Assembly (NCBI GenBank): GCA_030037105.1
Contig: JASHRY010000179.1
Coordinates: 1-13,218, forward strand
Source of the DNA: Xanthobacteraceae bacterium
GTDB taxonomy: Bacteria > Pseudomonadota > Alphaproteobacteria > Rhizobiales > Xanthobacteraceae
Direction: 5' to 3'
Length of the DNA: 13,218 nucleotides
The notes beneath the pieces are model-generated. The model did no database searches, had not been told where the DNA came from, and saw only the letters and a program-made list of their open reading frames with translations. This document shows positions 1 through 7,302 of this stretch, piece by piece. Made by a program: the position numbers and the translations under genes. How positions within the stretch are numbered: position 1 is the stretch's first letter; each line of letters begins with the position of its first letter.

Positions 1-214
1 AGAGAGCGTCGCCGGCCTCCATCAAATAGGTGCGGTCGCCGTGCCGGTAGCGCACCTTTCCCTTGAGCATATAGATGAACTCCACGCCGGCGTGCCGGAA
101 ATGGGTGTAGGGCACTGCGTCCGCGGCCAGTGTGATCAGATATGGCTCGACGCCAATCCGTCTGTTGTCGCCCTCGATTGACCTTGGCAGCCGATCGCGC
201 CGCACCGCGATGCG
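1..214 (-). pseudogene. Cupin-domain fragment of an XRE-type regulator, 5'-truncated and running off the window
   Basis: Read on the minus strand, this open stretch encodes a double-stranded beta-helix (cupin) segment with blocks such as GVEPYLITLAAD, HFRHAGVEFIYML and YRHGDRTYLMEAGDAL. This resembles the C-terminal sensory cupin domain of regulators that carry an N-terminal XRE helix-turn-helix. An in-frame stop (TGA, forward 215-217) lies just before the homologous region, and no helix-turn-helix is readable upstream in any frame. The 3' part lies beyond base 1. I therefore read it as a gene that lost its DNA-binding half. The alternatives are a short stand-alone cupin protein starting at a GTG, or a frameshift just upstream. 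The cupin assignment is fairly secure; the pseudogene status is an inference. Confidence 0.55.
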
Positions 215-439
215 TCATCTGTTCAATCCGCGGTACCATATGGGTTGCCTTCACTTTTAAATTGTAGTCGGAAAATTATCGCTGCAACATGTTTACGAGA
301 ACATAATGCCTACAGCAAGCAAGCAAGCCGACTGGCGACGCTCCAATTGTTTCTTGAAAAGAAAAAACCGTGCCTCATTGTTGACAGTCGCAGCGTTCCG
401 AATACAGCTTTAGGCGGACGCTAGCTGTCAGAGCGAGTA
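215..439. other. Non-coding AT-rich spacer
   Basis: This 225-base stretch lies between the truncated cupin fragment and the 3' end of the GntR-type regulator gene. I see no convincing coding frame. It holds a triple GCAA/AAGC tandem run near 313-327, a short palindrome (350-364) and a TTGACA box at 381-386. No T-tailed hairpin that would clearly terminate the regulator transcript is visible. Confidence 0.5.
350..364. repeat. Short perfect inverted repeat
   Basis: The arms TTTCTT (350-355) and AAGAAA (359-364) are perfect complements around a 3-base centre. It could be a protein-binding site or a chance AT-rich palindrome. It is not followed by a T tract in the direction of the upstream gene, so a terminator is unlikely. 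Confidence 0.3.
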
Positions 440-1165
440 TCAGCTAATGCTCTCCTGAGCATCTACAATTCCAAGCCGATCAGCACTCCGAACGATATGG
501 GATTGAAGGTAATATAACGCTTCATCTGGATCTCGTCTTTTCAACGCTCTAAGAATCTTCTCATGTTCGACGACAGGCTCCCATGCTCGCGTGTATTGCG
601 AGCGATACATCTGCACGGCCTGCATAATTACGTCGCGGAAATACAAATGCAGATCACGGAACAGACGAACACCAGAGAACTCGACAATTAGCTGATGAAA
701 TTCGAAATCCGTACGTGCGCTTGCCTCAAGGTCAATGGCTCGAGTCTGCGCCTTGAAGATATTTAGGTTTTCTTCAAGTTGCCGAATCTCGGGATCCGTA
801 ATCCGCATCGCAGCCAACCGCCCCGACTGACCTTCGATTAAATAGCGAAAACGTGAAATCTCCGATTTCGGATATATCTTCTTCGAGGGAAGCTCGCCGT
901 TTGAATCGGCATGAAATGTGACGGAGGAAGAATCGCTGCGGGATATCGTAGGTGAAGAACTGACCCAAAAGCTTCGTCGCCCAGGCTCGGTGCGCAGCTT
1001 GCCTGAAGCTTCAAGGAACGAAAGTGCTTCTCGCACGGTCGTCCTGCTCACTTTGAAAAACGACGAAAGTTCCCGCTGGGAAGGTAGTCGGGCATTGTCA
1101 CTTACGACAATCATATCCTCGATACGCGCCGCGATCTTTTTGGAAAGTGAGTGCCAATTTTGCAT
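440..1165 (-). CDS. GntR/FadR-family transcriptional regulator (FCD domain)
   Basis: The 241-residue protein has the FadR-subfamily layout: an N-terminal winged helix-turn-helix (about residues 7-70, with the recognition motif RLPSQRELSSFFKVSRTTVR) and an all-helical FCD ligand-binding domain (about 103-230). The four residues that usually bind a metal in FCD domains appear retained: D153, H157, H201 and H223. In this family the domain binds small organic acids or sugar acids, and binding releases DNA. I chose the ATG at 1163-1165 because GGGAG lies 5 bases upstream of it; an in-frame TTG at 1184-1186 would add 7 residues but has no clear ribosome-binding site. The gene diverges from the transporter/catabolic cluster, so it most likely represses that cluster and itself through the palindromes at 1188-1198 and 1298-1308. 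The ligand cannot be told from the sequence. Confidence 0.9.
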   Translation of the reverse strand: MQNWHSLSKKIAARIEDMIVVSDNARLPSQRELSSFFKVSRTTVREALSFLEASGKLRTEPGRRSFWVSSSPTISRSDSSSVTFHADSNGELPSKKIYPKSEISRFRYLIEGQSGRLAAMRITDPEIRQLEENLNIFKAQTRAIDLEASARTDFEFHQLIVEFSGVRLFRDLHLYFRDVIMQAVQMYRSQYTRAWEPVVEHEKILRALKRRDPDEALYYLQSHIVRSADRLGIVDAQESIS

Positions 1166-1187
1166 GCCAGCTCCCGCGGTGCCCAAG

Positions 1188-1198
1188 TGGTCAGACCA
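1188..1198. promoter_or_regulatory. Candidate operator O1 for the GntR-type regulator
   Basis: TGGTCAGACCA is a perfect 11-base palindrome with a single central base. The TGGT-N3-ACCA pattern is typical of FadR-subfamily operators. It lies 23 bases before the regulator's ATG, where binding would block its own expression. Confidence 0.6.
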
Positions 1199-1215
1199 GT
1201 TTCATGCAAGCAATT

Positions 1216-1261
1216 AGTCAAAGCGGATTCTGTTGACTTATTTCATTATGCGAGCAAAAAT
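1216..1261. promoter_or_regulatory. Back-to-back -35-like boxes in the divergent promoter region
   Basis: AGTCAA (1216-1221, reading TTGACT on the minus strand) and TTGACT (1233-1238, plus) form an inverted pair 11 bases apart. On the plus strand, a 17-base spacer leads to AAAAAT (1256-1261), a 4-of-6 match to a -10 box. On the minus strand, the position of the -10 box would fall on operator O1 and matches poorly. This is a plausible but weak sigma-70-type divergent promoter. Confidence 0.3.
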
Positions 1262-1297
1262 GGCCAATACATCCTGGGCCTTGCTATTTAGCCAAGC

Positions 1298-1308
1298 CGG
1301 CCTGACCA
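1298..1308. promoter_or_regulatory. Candidate operator O2 for the GntR-type regulator
   Basis: CGGCCTGACCA matches the O1 palindrome at 8 of 11 positions, and the right half is identical, extending to GACCAGTTT in both copies (1194-1202 and 1304-1312). The site lies on the transporter side of the intergenic region. Its centre is exactly 110 bp from that of O1, close to 10.5 helical turns, which would suit cooperative binding or a small loop. Confidence 0.45.
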
Positions 1309-1351
1309 GTTTACAATCTATAGCGCATACTCTTGTCAAATGCAACCCATA

Positions 1352-1374
1352 GAAGCGACTTCCGTAAGCGCTTC
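1352..1374. repeat. Inverted repeat upstream of the binding-protein pseudogene
   Basis: The arms GAAGCG (1352-1357) and CGCTTC (1369-1374) are separated by 11 bases. The right arm sits inside a second small palindrome, AAGCGCTT (1366-1373). It could be an extra operator for the former transporter operon. Nothing shows which protein would bind. Confidence 0.25.
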
Positions 1375-1404
1375 AAGAGACAGGAAACGCAAAGGATTGC
1401 TGCA

Positions 1405-1843
1405 ATGAAGGGCACCTGGAAGGTATCCGCGGCCCGCTCACTGTCGCACCAGCCTTGTCAGCTCCGGCAGCACACGTGGAGCAGGATCAAGTGATGCTCA
1501 TGTCAACATTGAGTGTGACGGCGATAACTAGATGAAAGCATCAAGCAACCTTCTGCGCGCCACCGCCAAGACCACGGCATATGGGAACCGAGTCACGCAC
1601 CAAATCCAATCTCTTCGCAGTGATCCGGCGCACCAACGACAAATAAACGCAATGATCCAAATGAAGGCGGGCATCTCCCTTACGTGGCTTATTTCGCCGA
1701 CTGCACCCAATCCCGCTGTTCGTGCGACTTGTCAGAAGGGGGTAACGTTTGTCACTAGGGATCCTTATAGCGCATGGAGCCCCGAAGTCCCTGAATTCAG
1801 CCTGTGCTCGGCTTTGAACGGCACAGTTCCTGAAGCTAAATGA
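1405..1843 (+). pseudogene. Decayed sugar-type (RbsB-like) ABC substrate-binding protein gene
   Basis: An ATG at 1405, with AAAGGA 8 bases upstream, opens a basic start (MKGTWKVSA). The rest of the signal peptide continues in another frame (VAPALSAPAAHVEQDQ, from 1443), which stops at 1533-1535. A further frame (1532-1843) reads DPAHQRQINAMIQMKAG, then LISPTAPNPAVRATCQKG and VTFVTRD. This matches the family pattern DPAxQxxQIxxMIxxK, then a proline-threonine segment, then an alternating A/V helix and GIPVVTxD, as in the periplasmic sugar-binding proteins of CUT2 transporters. At least two frameshifts are needed. Only about 140 of the usual 310-340 residues remain; the C-terminal two thirds are missing. 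It sits directly before the ATPase gene, as expected for the family. That it is a remnant is well supported; the sugar is unknown. Confidence 0.6.
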
Positions 1844-1902
1844 ATCAATGCCGTGTATGTAACGTCTTCTCTAGCTCTGCGAGGAAGACGAAGGGAAAGC
1901 AA

Positions 1903-3447
1903 ATGCAACCGCCCGCCATTTCCATCAGCAATCTGACTGTGCGTTACGGTGCGACGACTGCGTTGGACGACGCCCATTTGCAAGTAGCCGAGGGGCAGGT
2001 GCACGCACTACTTGGTGAAAACGGCGCCGGCAAATCAACCATCGTCAAAGTGCTCAACGGCCTAGTAAGGCCTAACGCCGGAACGGTTTCTATTTTCGGT
2101 CGCGAGTTCACTCGATTTGAGCCCCGTTTTGCCAATGAACTTGGAATCCGCACCGCGTTCCAGGAAATCTCATTAGTAAAGGATCTCACCGTCGCCCAGA
2201 ATTTCCTGCTCATGGAAGAGCCGCTTAATATACTTCGAATGATACGGGGAAAAGCACTTGAAGATATGGTTCGAGTACAGTTGCAGCAGCTAGGCATCAA
2301 CACCATCAATCCGCGCGCTGATGTGCGTCACCTCGACCTGCCGTCTCGGCAGAAAATAGAAATTGCTCGCGCTATAAGTCGTAAGCCTCGCATTCTTTTG
2401 TTGGATGAACCGACGGCGTCATTATCAAAACGTGACGTCCAGTGGCTCGGTGAGCTCATTGAGCGGCTCAAACGAGCTGGCACCACCATTTTGTTGATCT
2501 CACATCGCATGCCGGAAGTGCGCGAGTTTTGTTCAGCTTTGACAATTTTCCGCAATGGTCGAACTGTCGGTGCCTATTCGATGGCGGACCTGTCGGATAG
2601 CGAAATTATCGAACTGATGATTGGGCGTTCGCTCAGTGGTGCGTTCCCTCCCAAGCCCGATCGGCGCCGCGTGGAAGCCCCATCGGCACCTGTACTCTCG
2701 TGCCGGAATCTTGCCACGGTGCATGGCGGCGATGTGTCGTTTTCGCTGCGATCAGGCGAGGTGCTTGGCCTGGCAGGACTGGATGGCATGGGGCAGCGCG
2801 AGCTTTTTATGACGTTATTCGGAGTCAGCGGCTTTGCGACTGGGGAAATTCGAGTTGCGGGCCGTCCCGTCCGATTCCGCTCTCCAGCAGATGCAATAGC
2901 CTGCGGGATTGGGATGCTTCCTGAAGATCGCAAGTCAGAGGCGCTCTTCCAAGATCTCGATGGGCGCGAAAATATAAGCTTGCCCTCGCTTCGGAAGTTC
3001 TTGCACGCTGGGCTTATTCGATCGCGCCTGGAAGAAAAGCTGGTCACAGACGTCCTTGACGAACTCAGCGTAGCTAGACGCGCTCTTTGGAGTCCCGTGC
3101 GGAATTTCAGCGGTGGCAATCAACAAAAGATCGCGGTCGCCAAGTGGCTACTTACAAATAGTCGCGTTCTACTGCTATACGATCCGACCAGGGGCATCGA
3201 CGTCGGCACGAAAACGGAAATCTATCAGCTTGTTCGCCAATATGCCGACGCCGGTGGGGCTGTCCTATTCTACTCAACGGAAATTCCGGAGCTGGTGAAT
3301 CTGTGTGACCAAGTTATGGTGATCTACCGCGGGCTTATCGTTGAGACGTTAGCCGGAGACGCTATTTCGGAATCAGCCATCATGGGCGCGGCGGTAGGTC
3401 GGCAGCCGGTACATCCCACCTTCAGACAGTACGCGCTGGTTCATTAA
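1903..3447 (+). CDS. Sugar-type (CUT2) ABC transporter ATP-binding protein, two fused ATPase domains
   Basis: This 514-residue protein has the tandem architecture of RbsA/MglA/XylG, the cytoplasmic engines of ribose- or galactose-type importers. The first domain has Walker A GENGAGKST (38-46), Walker B ILLLDEP (164-170) and a switch histidine (H201); its signature is degenerate (LDLPSRQK). The second has the usual altered P-loop (GLDGMGQRE, 292-300), a good signature (FSGGNQQK, 402-409) and VLLLYDPTRGIDVG (422-435), where the Walker B aspartate-glutamate pair reads Tyr-Asp. I chose the ATG at 1903 because AAGGGA precedes it by 6 bases and similarity begins there; an upstream in-frame ATG at 1840 adds unrelated residues. 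The frame is intact and of full family length, but the binding-protein gene before it and the permease after it look broken, so it may be orphaned or serve another permease. Confidence 0.9.
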   Translation: MQPPAISISNLTVRYGATTALDDAHLQVAEGQVHALLGENGAGKSTIVKVLNGLVRPNAGTVSIFGREFTRFEPRFANELGIRTAFQEISLVKDLTVAQNFLLMEEPLNILRMIRGKALEDMVRVQLQQLGINTINPRADVRHLDLPSRQKIEIARAISRKPRILLLDEPTASLSKRDVQWLGELIERLKRAGTTILLISHRMPEVREFCSALTIFRNGRTVGAYSMADLSDSEIIELMIGRSLSGAFPPKPDRRRVEAPSAPVLSCRNLATVHGGDVSFSLRSGEVLGLAGLDGMGQRELFMTLFGVSGFATGEIRVAGRPVRFRSPADAIACGIGMLPEDRKSEALFQDLDGRENISLPSLRKFLHAGLIRSRLEEKLVTDVLDELSVARRALWSPVRNFSGGNQQKIAVAKWLLTNSRVLLLYDPTRGIDVGTKTEIYQLVRQYADAGGAVLFYSTEIPELVNLCDQVMVIYRGLIVETLAGDAISESAIMGAAVGRQPVHPTFRQYALVH

Positions 3448-3710
3448 TGCTGCCGCGCATGGTTACCGTGCCAAATAATTTCTCTCACTTGGAGGTTCGC
3501 TTATTACCAGCGAAGCCGCGCTATCTCCTTTGTTGCGCCAGCAATCATCATTTCATCCCGACGACCACCGGCCCCAATTCTATGAGCTATTTTCATCTGA
3601 GCACAATCTCGGCAAGCGCGACGACATTTGCGCCGGTGGTAGCGACGCGTCTCGGCCGAAACCGAGAATCGCCGGAAAGCTCTCAAAGATGGGACCCGGC
3701 TAGCGAATAG
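3447..3710 (+). pseudogene. Probable remnant of the CUT2 permease 5' end
   Basis: The place directly after an RbsA-type ATPase gene is normally the permease gene, and an ATG overlaps the ATPase stop (TAATG). The frame from 3447 contains MSYFHLSTISASATTFAPV, which resembles the segment after the first membrane helix of RbsC-like permeases (a YF.LsTIS motif followed by ATFAPLV). Just upstream, a second frame gives RAISFVAPAIIIS, like the hydrophobic first helix. So two compensating frameshifts could restore an N-terminal piece. The remaining eight or so helices are absent before the next gene at 3733. The match is short and judged by eye; the alternative is that the stretch is simply non-coding. 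Confidence 0.4.
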
Positions 3711-3732
3711 CGGAATACCTATGGAGGAAGGT

Positions 3733-4650
3733 ATGGCAACGCAGAAGGACATTCAGGTTTGCATTAATCCACACTTCGATGCAGTCGCACTGTGGCTTGG
3801 ATCATTCGGCGGCGAGGATTCACCTTGCGACATTTCCCGTGGTGTATTCGGCGCCAAACGCGGCGTGCCGCGTTTGATAGAATTCTTCAAACGATACGGG
3901 ATCAGAACGACCTGGGGCGTCACCGGACATTCGATGGAGAGCTTTCCCCGTGCTGCTGAGATGATCATCCAAGCAGATCACGAGATCGGCATTCATGGCT
4001 ATACGCATGAAAATCCTCTCGCCATGAGTCGTGAGCAAGAGGCAGAAGTGCTGGATCGAACCTACGAGGTCATCAAATCGATGAGTGGCAAGGCGCCGGT
4101 AGGATACATGGCGCCATGGTGGGAACTTAGCCCGAACACCGTTGAGCTACTACTGGCTAGAGGAATGAAGTACGACAGCAGCATGATGGAGGATGACTAC
4201 CATCCATATTATCTCCGGGTGAACGATACTTGGACGAAAATCGATTACAAAAAGAAGGCGTCCGAGTGGATGAAGCCGTGGAAGGCCGGCAAAGAAGTCG
4301 ATTTGGTGGAATTGCCGGCGAGTTGGCACCTCGATGACGCGCCGCCGACCATGTTCGTGAAGGCATTCCCGAACAGCCATGGATGGATTACTGGCCGTCA
4401 GTTGGAGGAAATCTGGAAGGATCAGTTCGATTGGGTCTATCGGCACTTCGATTACGCGATCTTTCCGATCACGATTCACCCGGACAGCGCCGGCAAGCCG
4501 CATGTGTTGATGATGCTGGAGCGTCTTGTCGATCACATGATGGCGCATTCAGGCGTGCGCATGATGACTTTCGCCGCCATGGCGGAAGATTTTCGAAAGC
4601 GCGTGCCGTTCGGAAGCAATAAGAAGCTGGGAGGTGCCAGCGGACTATAG
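3733..4650 (+). CDS. Polysaccharide deacetylase (NodB-homology) family hydrolase
   Basis: This 305-residue cytoplasmic protein has no signal peptide. It shows the carbohydrate-esterase-4 fold marks: an early aspartate (NPHFDA, D16), the H-x3-H pair in EIGIHGYTHENP (H88, H92), the APWWELSP segment (127-134), KYDSS (D148) and a late histidine (TIHPD, H249). This layout is closest to the PuuE/HpPgdA-like branch, which acts on small C-N bonds or peptidoglycan rather than on extracellular polymers, so the substrate is probably a small N-acyl or cyclic amide compound. I chose ATG 3733 because GGAGGAAG lies directly upstream; the ATG at 3721 belongs to that ribosome-binding region. It heads the intact part of the catabolic cluster, 33 bases before the small CxxC gene. 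A metal-bound active site would fit the neighbouring CobW GTPase, but that link is inference. Confidence 0.85.
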   Translation: MATQKDIQVCINPHFDAVALWLGSFGGEDSPCDISRGVFGAKRGVPRLIEFFKRYGIRTTWGVTGHSMESFPRAAEMIIQADHEIGIHGYTHENPLAMSREQEAEVLDRTYEVIKSMSGKAPVGYMAPWWELSPNTVELLLARGMKYDSSMMEDDYHPYYLRVNDTWTKIDYKKKASEWMKPWKAGKEVDLVELPASWHLDDAPPTMFVKAFPNSHGWITGRQLEEIWKDQFDWVYRHFDYAIFPITIHPDSAGKPHVLMMLERLVDHMMAHSGVRMMTFAAMAEDFRKRVPFGSNKKLGGASGL

Positions 4651-4683
4651 CTAAACACTACGCTTAGCAAGGCGGCAGCGGCA

Positions 4684-4995
4684 ATGTGCAGTGCATGTGG
4701 TATTTTAAGAGGCGGTGTTGACTGGATCGAGAGCGCGACGGACGATCAAGAAGCGCCCCATAAGAGACTGGCCGAGCGACGTCGCCGTGTGGCGCTCGTT
4801 AACATGCTACTGGAAGAGTCGGGTGTGCGGCTCAGGGAGCATGGCCGTCAACTCGTCGTGTGCGGGCCCACCGGGGTTACAAAGTTGGTGACGGACCTTG
4901 CGCATGTCTGGCGCTCGGCCGACGAACTCGGCCGTTGCAAAGTTGATCCGTTGGATCCCAACGGCTCTTTGTTGCGATCATCGGAGCATGGGTGA
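4684..4995 (+). CDS. Small conserved-looking CxxC protein coupled to the CobW GTPase
   Basis: The 103-residue protein starts MCSACGILRGG, so a CxxC pair stands at its very N-terminus. A basic helix follows (about 25-50), then a hydrophobic beta-like stretch (LVVCGPTGVTKLVTDLAHVW) and a charged tail ending in DPLDPNGS. The start is ATG 4684 with AAGGCGG 8 bases upstream. Its stop overlaps the GTG start of the CobW gene by 4 bases (GTGA), so the two are almost certainly translated as a pair. I recall similar small proteins next to CobW genes in rhizobia but know no assigned function. A metal-binding or partner role for the GTPase is an inference from the CxxC and the coupling. Cysteine 57 (VVCGP) could be a third ligand. 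Confidence 0.75.
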   Translation: MCSACGILRGGVDWIESATDDQEAPHKRLAERRRRVALVNMLLEESGVRLREHGRQLVVCGPTGVTKLVTDLAHVWRSADELGRCKVDPLDPNGSLLRSSEHG

Positions 4996-6053
4996 GTAAA
5001 GTGTCGGCGGTTCCAGTCACCGTCCTCGCAGGTTTCCTTGGCAGCGGCAAAACAACGTTGCTGCAAGGTCTTCTTCGGGCCGATGAAGGAAGACGCACGG
5101 CGGTTCTAATCAACGAATTCGGGGAGATTAGCATCGATCACCTGATGGTCAAATCCGTCAGAGGCAACACGCTCGTTCTACAGAACGGGTGCGTGTGTTG
5201 TACGGTCCGTTCGGAACTACGGTCCGGACTTCGAGAACTTCTCGACAGTCGTGACAAAGGAGAAATACCGCCGTTCGATCGCATCGTAATCGAAACGACC
5301 GGGCTCGCAGATCCCGTTCCGCTTGTCCAGACACTAACGATCGATCCCATGATTCGAAACCACCTGCGCCTTTCAAACCTTGTGTCGACGGTCGATGGTC
5401 GAAACGGCGTCGAGCAGCTAAGAACCCAGGAGGAAGCCGTCCGCCAAGCAGCAACTGCCGATCGGCTAGTCATCACAAAGACGGACTTATGCAATGCGCT
5501 GCAAGTCGAAAAGCTTGAGCGGAATCTATCCAAGTTGAATCCGTTGGCGTCGATTTCCCGTGCCCCGGGCAATGGCAATCTGTGGGAGCTTCTGGTTAGT
5601 CAGGATTCATTCGATTGCAAATCGGGAAACCGGAAGGCCCGTTCCTTGTTGGAAGTTGCTGAAAAATTATGGAATGAACCGCCGTCGGATATCGACGACC
5701 GCGCGCACAGCCGTCATCGGCACTCGATCGCCAGCTTTGCCATGCGAATTTCGCGCGCCGTCGATTGGACGCCATTTTCCGTCTGGCTGTCGTTGCTCGT
5801 TCACCGGCACGGAAGAAATATTCTGCGTATTAAAGGATTCCTTGGTGTGCCTGGAACCAAAGGCCCCGTATCTCTCAACGTGGTGCAGCACTTCATCCAT
5901 GCGCCGGTTCACCTTGATGAATGGCCCGACGATGATCACTCCTCTCGTCTGGTTTTCATCGTGCAAGAGCTGAATGAACGGGCCATTCGCGCTTCGTTGG
6001 AGAGCTTCTTTTTGCGGGCGTCCCAGGACGTACAGCTCGAGGGAAGCTGCTAA
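4992..6053 (+). CDS. CobW/COG0523-family GTPase, putative metal chaperone
   Basis: This 353-residue protein has the full G3E-family signature: P-loop GFLGSGKTT (14-22), the metal-binding CxCC motif in NGCVCCT (C67, C69, C70), ETTGLADP (101-108, the G3 region) and the base-specificity motif TKTD (163-166). The C-terminal CobW_C domain runs from about 235 to 345, with HRHSIASFAM, LRIKGFL and VVQHFIHAP. Members use GTP hydrolysis to deliver zinc, cobalt, iron or nickel to client enzymes. The histidine-rich loop is short here (HSRHRH). It starts with GTG at 4992, inside the stop of the CxxC gene, and the serine hydrolase gene follows 37 bases after its stop. Co-transcription with a NodB-type deacetylase suggests that this enzyme could be the client; the dehydrogenase, which needs a divalent cation, is another option. 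The client is not shown by the sequence. Confidence 0.9.
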   Translation: MSKVSAVPVTVLAGFLGSGKTTLLQGLLRADEGRRTAVLINEFGEISIDHLMVKSVRGNTLVLQNGCVCCTVRSELRSGLRELLDSRDKGEIPPFDRIVIETTGLADPVPLVQTLTIDPMIRNHLRLSNLVSTVDGRNGVEQLRTQEEAVRQAATADRLVITKTDLCNALQVEKLERNLSKLNPLASISRAPGNGNLWELLVSQDSFDCKSGNRKARSLLEVAEKLWNEPPSDIDDRAHSRHRHSIASFAMRISRAVDWTPFSVWLSLLVHRHGRNILRIKGFLGVPGTKGPVSLNVVQHFIHAPVHLDEWPDDDHSSRLVFIVQELNERAIRASLESFFLRASQDVQLEGSC

Positions 6054-6090
6054 CAATACCTGACATCTTGAATTCATGGAGGTATCGATC

Positions 6091-7302
6091 ATGGAAACTC
6101 GCGTTCTGATGGAAGGATTTCCACCCCCACCGGAACTGCAGGTTACCTTGGGAAATTGGCGAAAACCGCCTTTCAACAAATGGTCATTCAAGCACGTCTG
6201 TGAGATTGTGCCGTCAGCGGAGATATCCAATGATCCGCAATTCGAAAGAGACTTGCCGCGGTCGCTGCATGACTTTGGAGAATTGATGATAAAGGAGGAT
6301 GACAACTCTTACGATTTGGAGTCGTTTCTGCGTGCGACCGACACCGACGGCTTCATTGTGCTGCGAGATGGAAAAATCATTTATGAGTTCTATGACAATG
6401 GCATGACGCGCGATACACCACATATTCTCATGTCTGTCTCGAAATCCGTTCTTGGACTAATAGTTGGCATTCTTGTGCAGCGCGGCACCCTGGAGCTGGG
6501 CGCGGCGCTTACGCGTTGGATTCCGGAATGCGAAAAGACGGCTTACGCCGGAGCGATCTTACGCGACCTGATGGACATGCGGGTGGGCGTCTTTTTCGAT
6601 GAGGATTACCTTGTCAACGCCGGTCCCATCATCGAGTACCGAAAAGCACAGAATTGGGATCCGCTCGCTCCAGGCGAGAGTCCGAGCGATTTGCGAACCT
6701 TCTTTCGCCGTCTTGTCGACACAGACGGAAGGCATGGTGGTCGTTTTCATTATGTATCGCCCAACACGGATTTGATGGGCTGGGTGATCGAACGCGCGAC
6801 AGGCGTACGGTATGCCGATCTTGTCAGCGAGCTTTTGTGGCGCCCCATGGGCGCCGGCCGAAGCGCCTACATAACCGTTGACCGGTTGGGCGCGCCGCGG
6901 TGTGCGGGAGGGTTTTGCGCAACGACCCGCGATCTTGCCCGGCTCGGCCTGTTGCTGGCCGAAGGAGGCGCATTTGGCGGAAAGCAGATCATGCCTCTTA
7001 GTTGGATCGAAGACATTCTCAGAAACGGTGATCCGAACGCCTGGAACGACGGTGACTTCATCAAATACTTTCCAAAAATGGCGATCCACTATCGCAGCAA
7101 GTGGTACGTATTGCGGGGCGCCGCGCCTATGATGTTTGGAGTAGGCGTATTCGGACAAAATGTTTTCGTCGACAGAAACAACAAAATCGTCGTCGCCAAG
7201 TTTTCGTCGCAAGCCTTGCCAATGGACGAAAAACGCATTTTCCTGACGATGCGCGGCATAGAAGCGATACGTAACCATCTGGTTGCTGCGCAGACCGCTT
7301 GA
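6091..7302 (+). CDS. Serine hydrolase of the class C beta-lactamase fold, NylB-like
   Basis: The 403-residue protein contains the SxxK motif in LMSVSKSVLG (S115, K118) and the second-site tyrosine in FHYVSPNTDLMG (Y221), with spacing close to that of 6-aminohexanoate-dimer hydrolase NylB. It also has a NylB-like VGVFFDEDY segment (166-173). The family covers esterases, amide-oligomer hydrolases and DD-peptidases. No signal peptide is visible, which fits a cytoplasmic catabolic enzyme rather than an antibiotic-resistance enzyme. I chose the ATG at 6091 because GGAGG (6078-6082) lies 8 bases before it; the ATG at 6076 is part of that region. The stop overlaps the next gene by 4 bases (TTGA). 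Its partner genes suggest hydrolysis of an amide or ester intermediate of the pathway. The exact substrate is unknown. Confidence 0.85.
   Translation: METRVLMEGFPPPPELQVTLGNWRKPPFNKWSFKHVCEIVPSAEISNDPQFERDLPRSLHDFGELMIKEDDNSYDLESFLRATDTDGFIVLRDGKIIYEFYDNGMTRDTPHILMSVSKSVLGLIVGILVQRGTLELGAALTRWIPECEKTAYAGAILRDLMDMRVGVFFDEDYLVNAGPIIEYRKAQNWDPLAPGESPSDLRTFFRRLVDTDGRHGGRFHYVSPNTDLMGWVIERATGVRYADLVSELLWRPMGAGRSAYITVDRLGAPRCAGGFCATTRDLARLGLLLAEGGAFGGKQIMPLSWIEDILRNGDPNAWNDGDFIKYFPKMAIHYRSKWYVLRGAAPMMFGVGVFGQNVFVDRNNKIVVAKFSSQALPMDEKRIFLTMRGIEAIRNHLVAAQTA

Noticed and set aside
381..408. TTGACA with TACAGC 16 bases downstream, a plus-strand promoter-like pair
   Set aside because: It points into the 3' end of the minus-strand regulator gene and no plus-strand gene follows; an antisense promoter is possible but nothing else supports it.
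1528..1710. 60-codon minus-strand frame with a hydrophobic stretch
   Set aside because: The plus strand in this region matches a binding-protein remnant, and the minus frame has no ribosome-binding site or family likeness.
6559..7278. 239-codon minus-strand open frame opposite the serine hydrolase
   Set aside because: The plus strand carries the SxxK and Tyr motifs in the right spacing; the minus frame has no motif.
6091..7302. Reading the serine hydrolase as an antibiotic-resistance beta-lactamase
   Set aside because: It has no signal peptide and its motif spacing and neighbours fit NylB-like catabolic hydrolases better.
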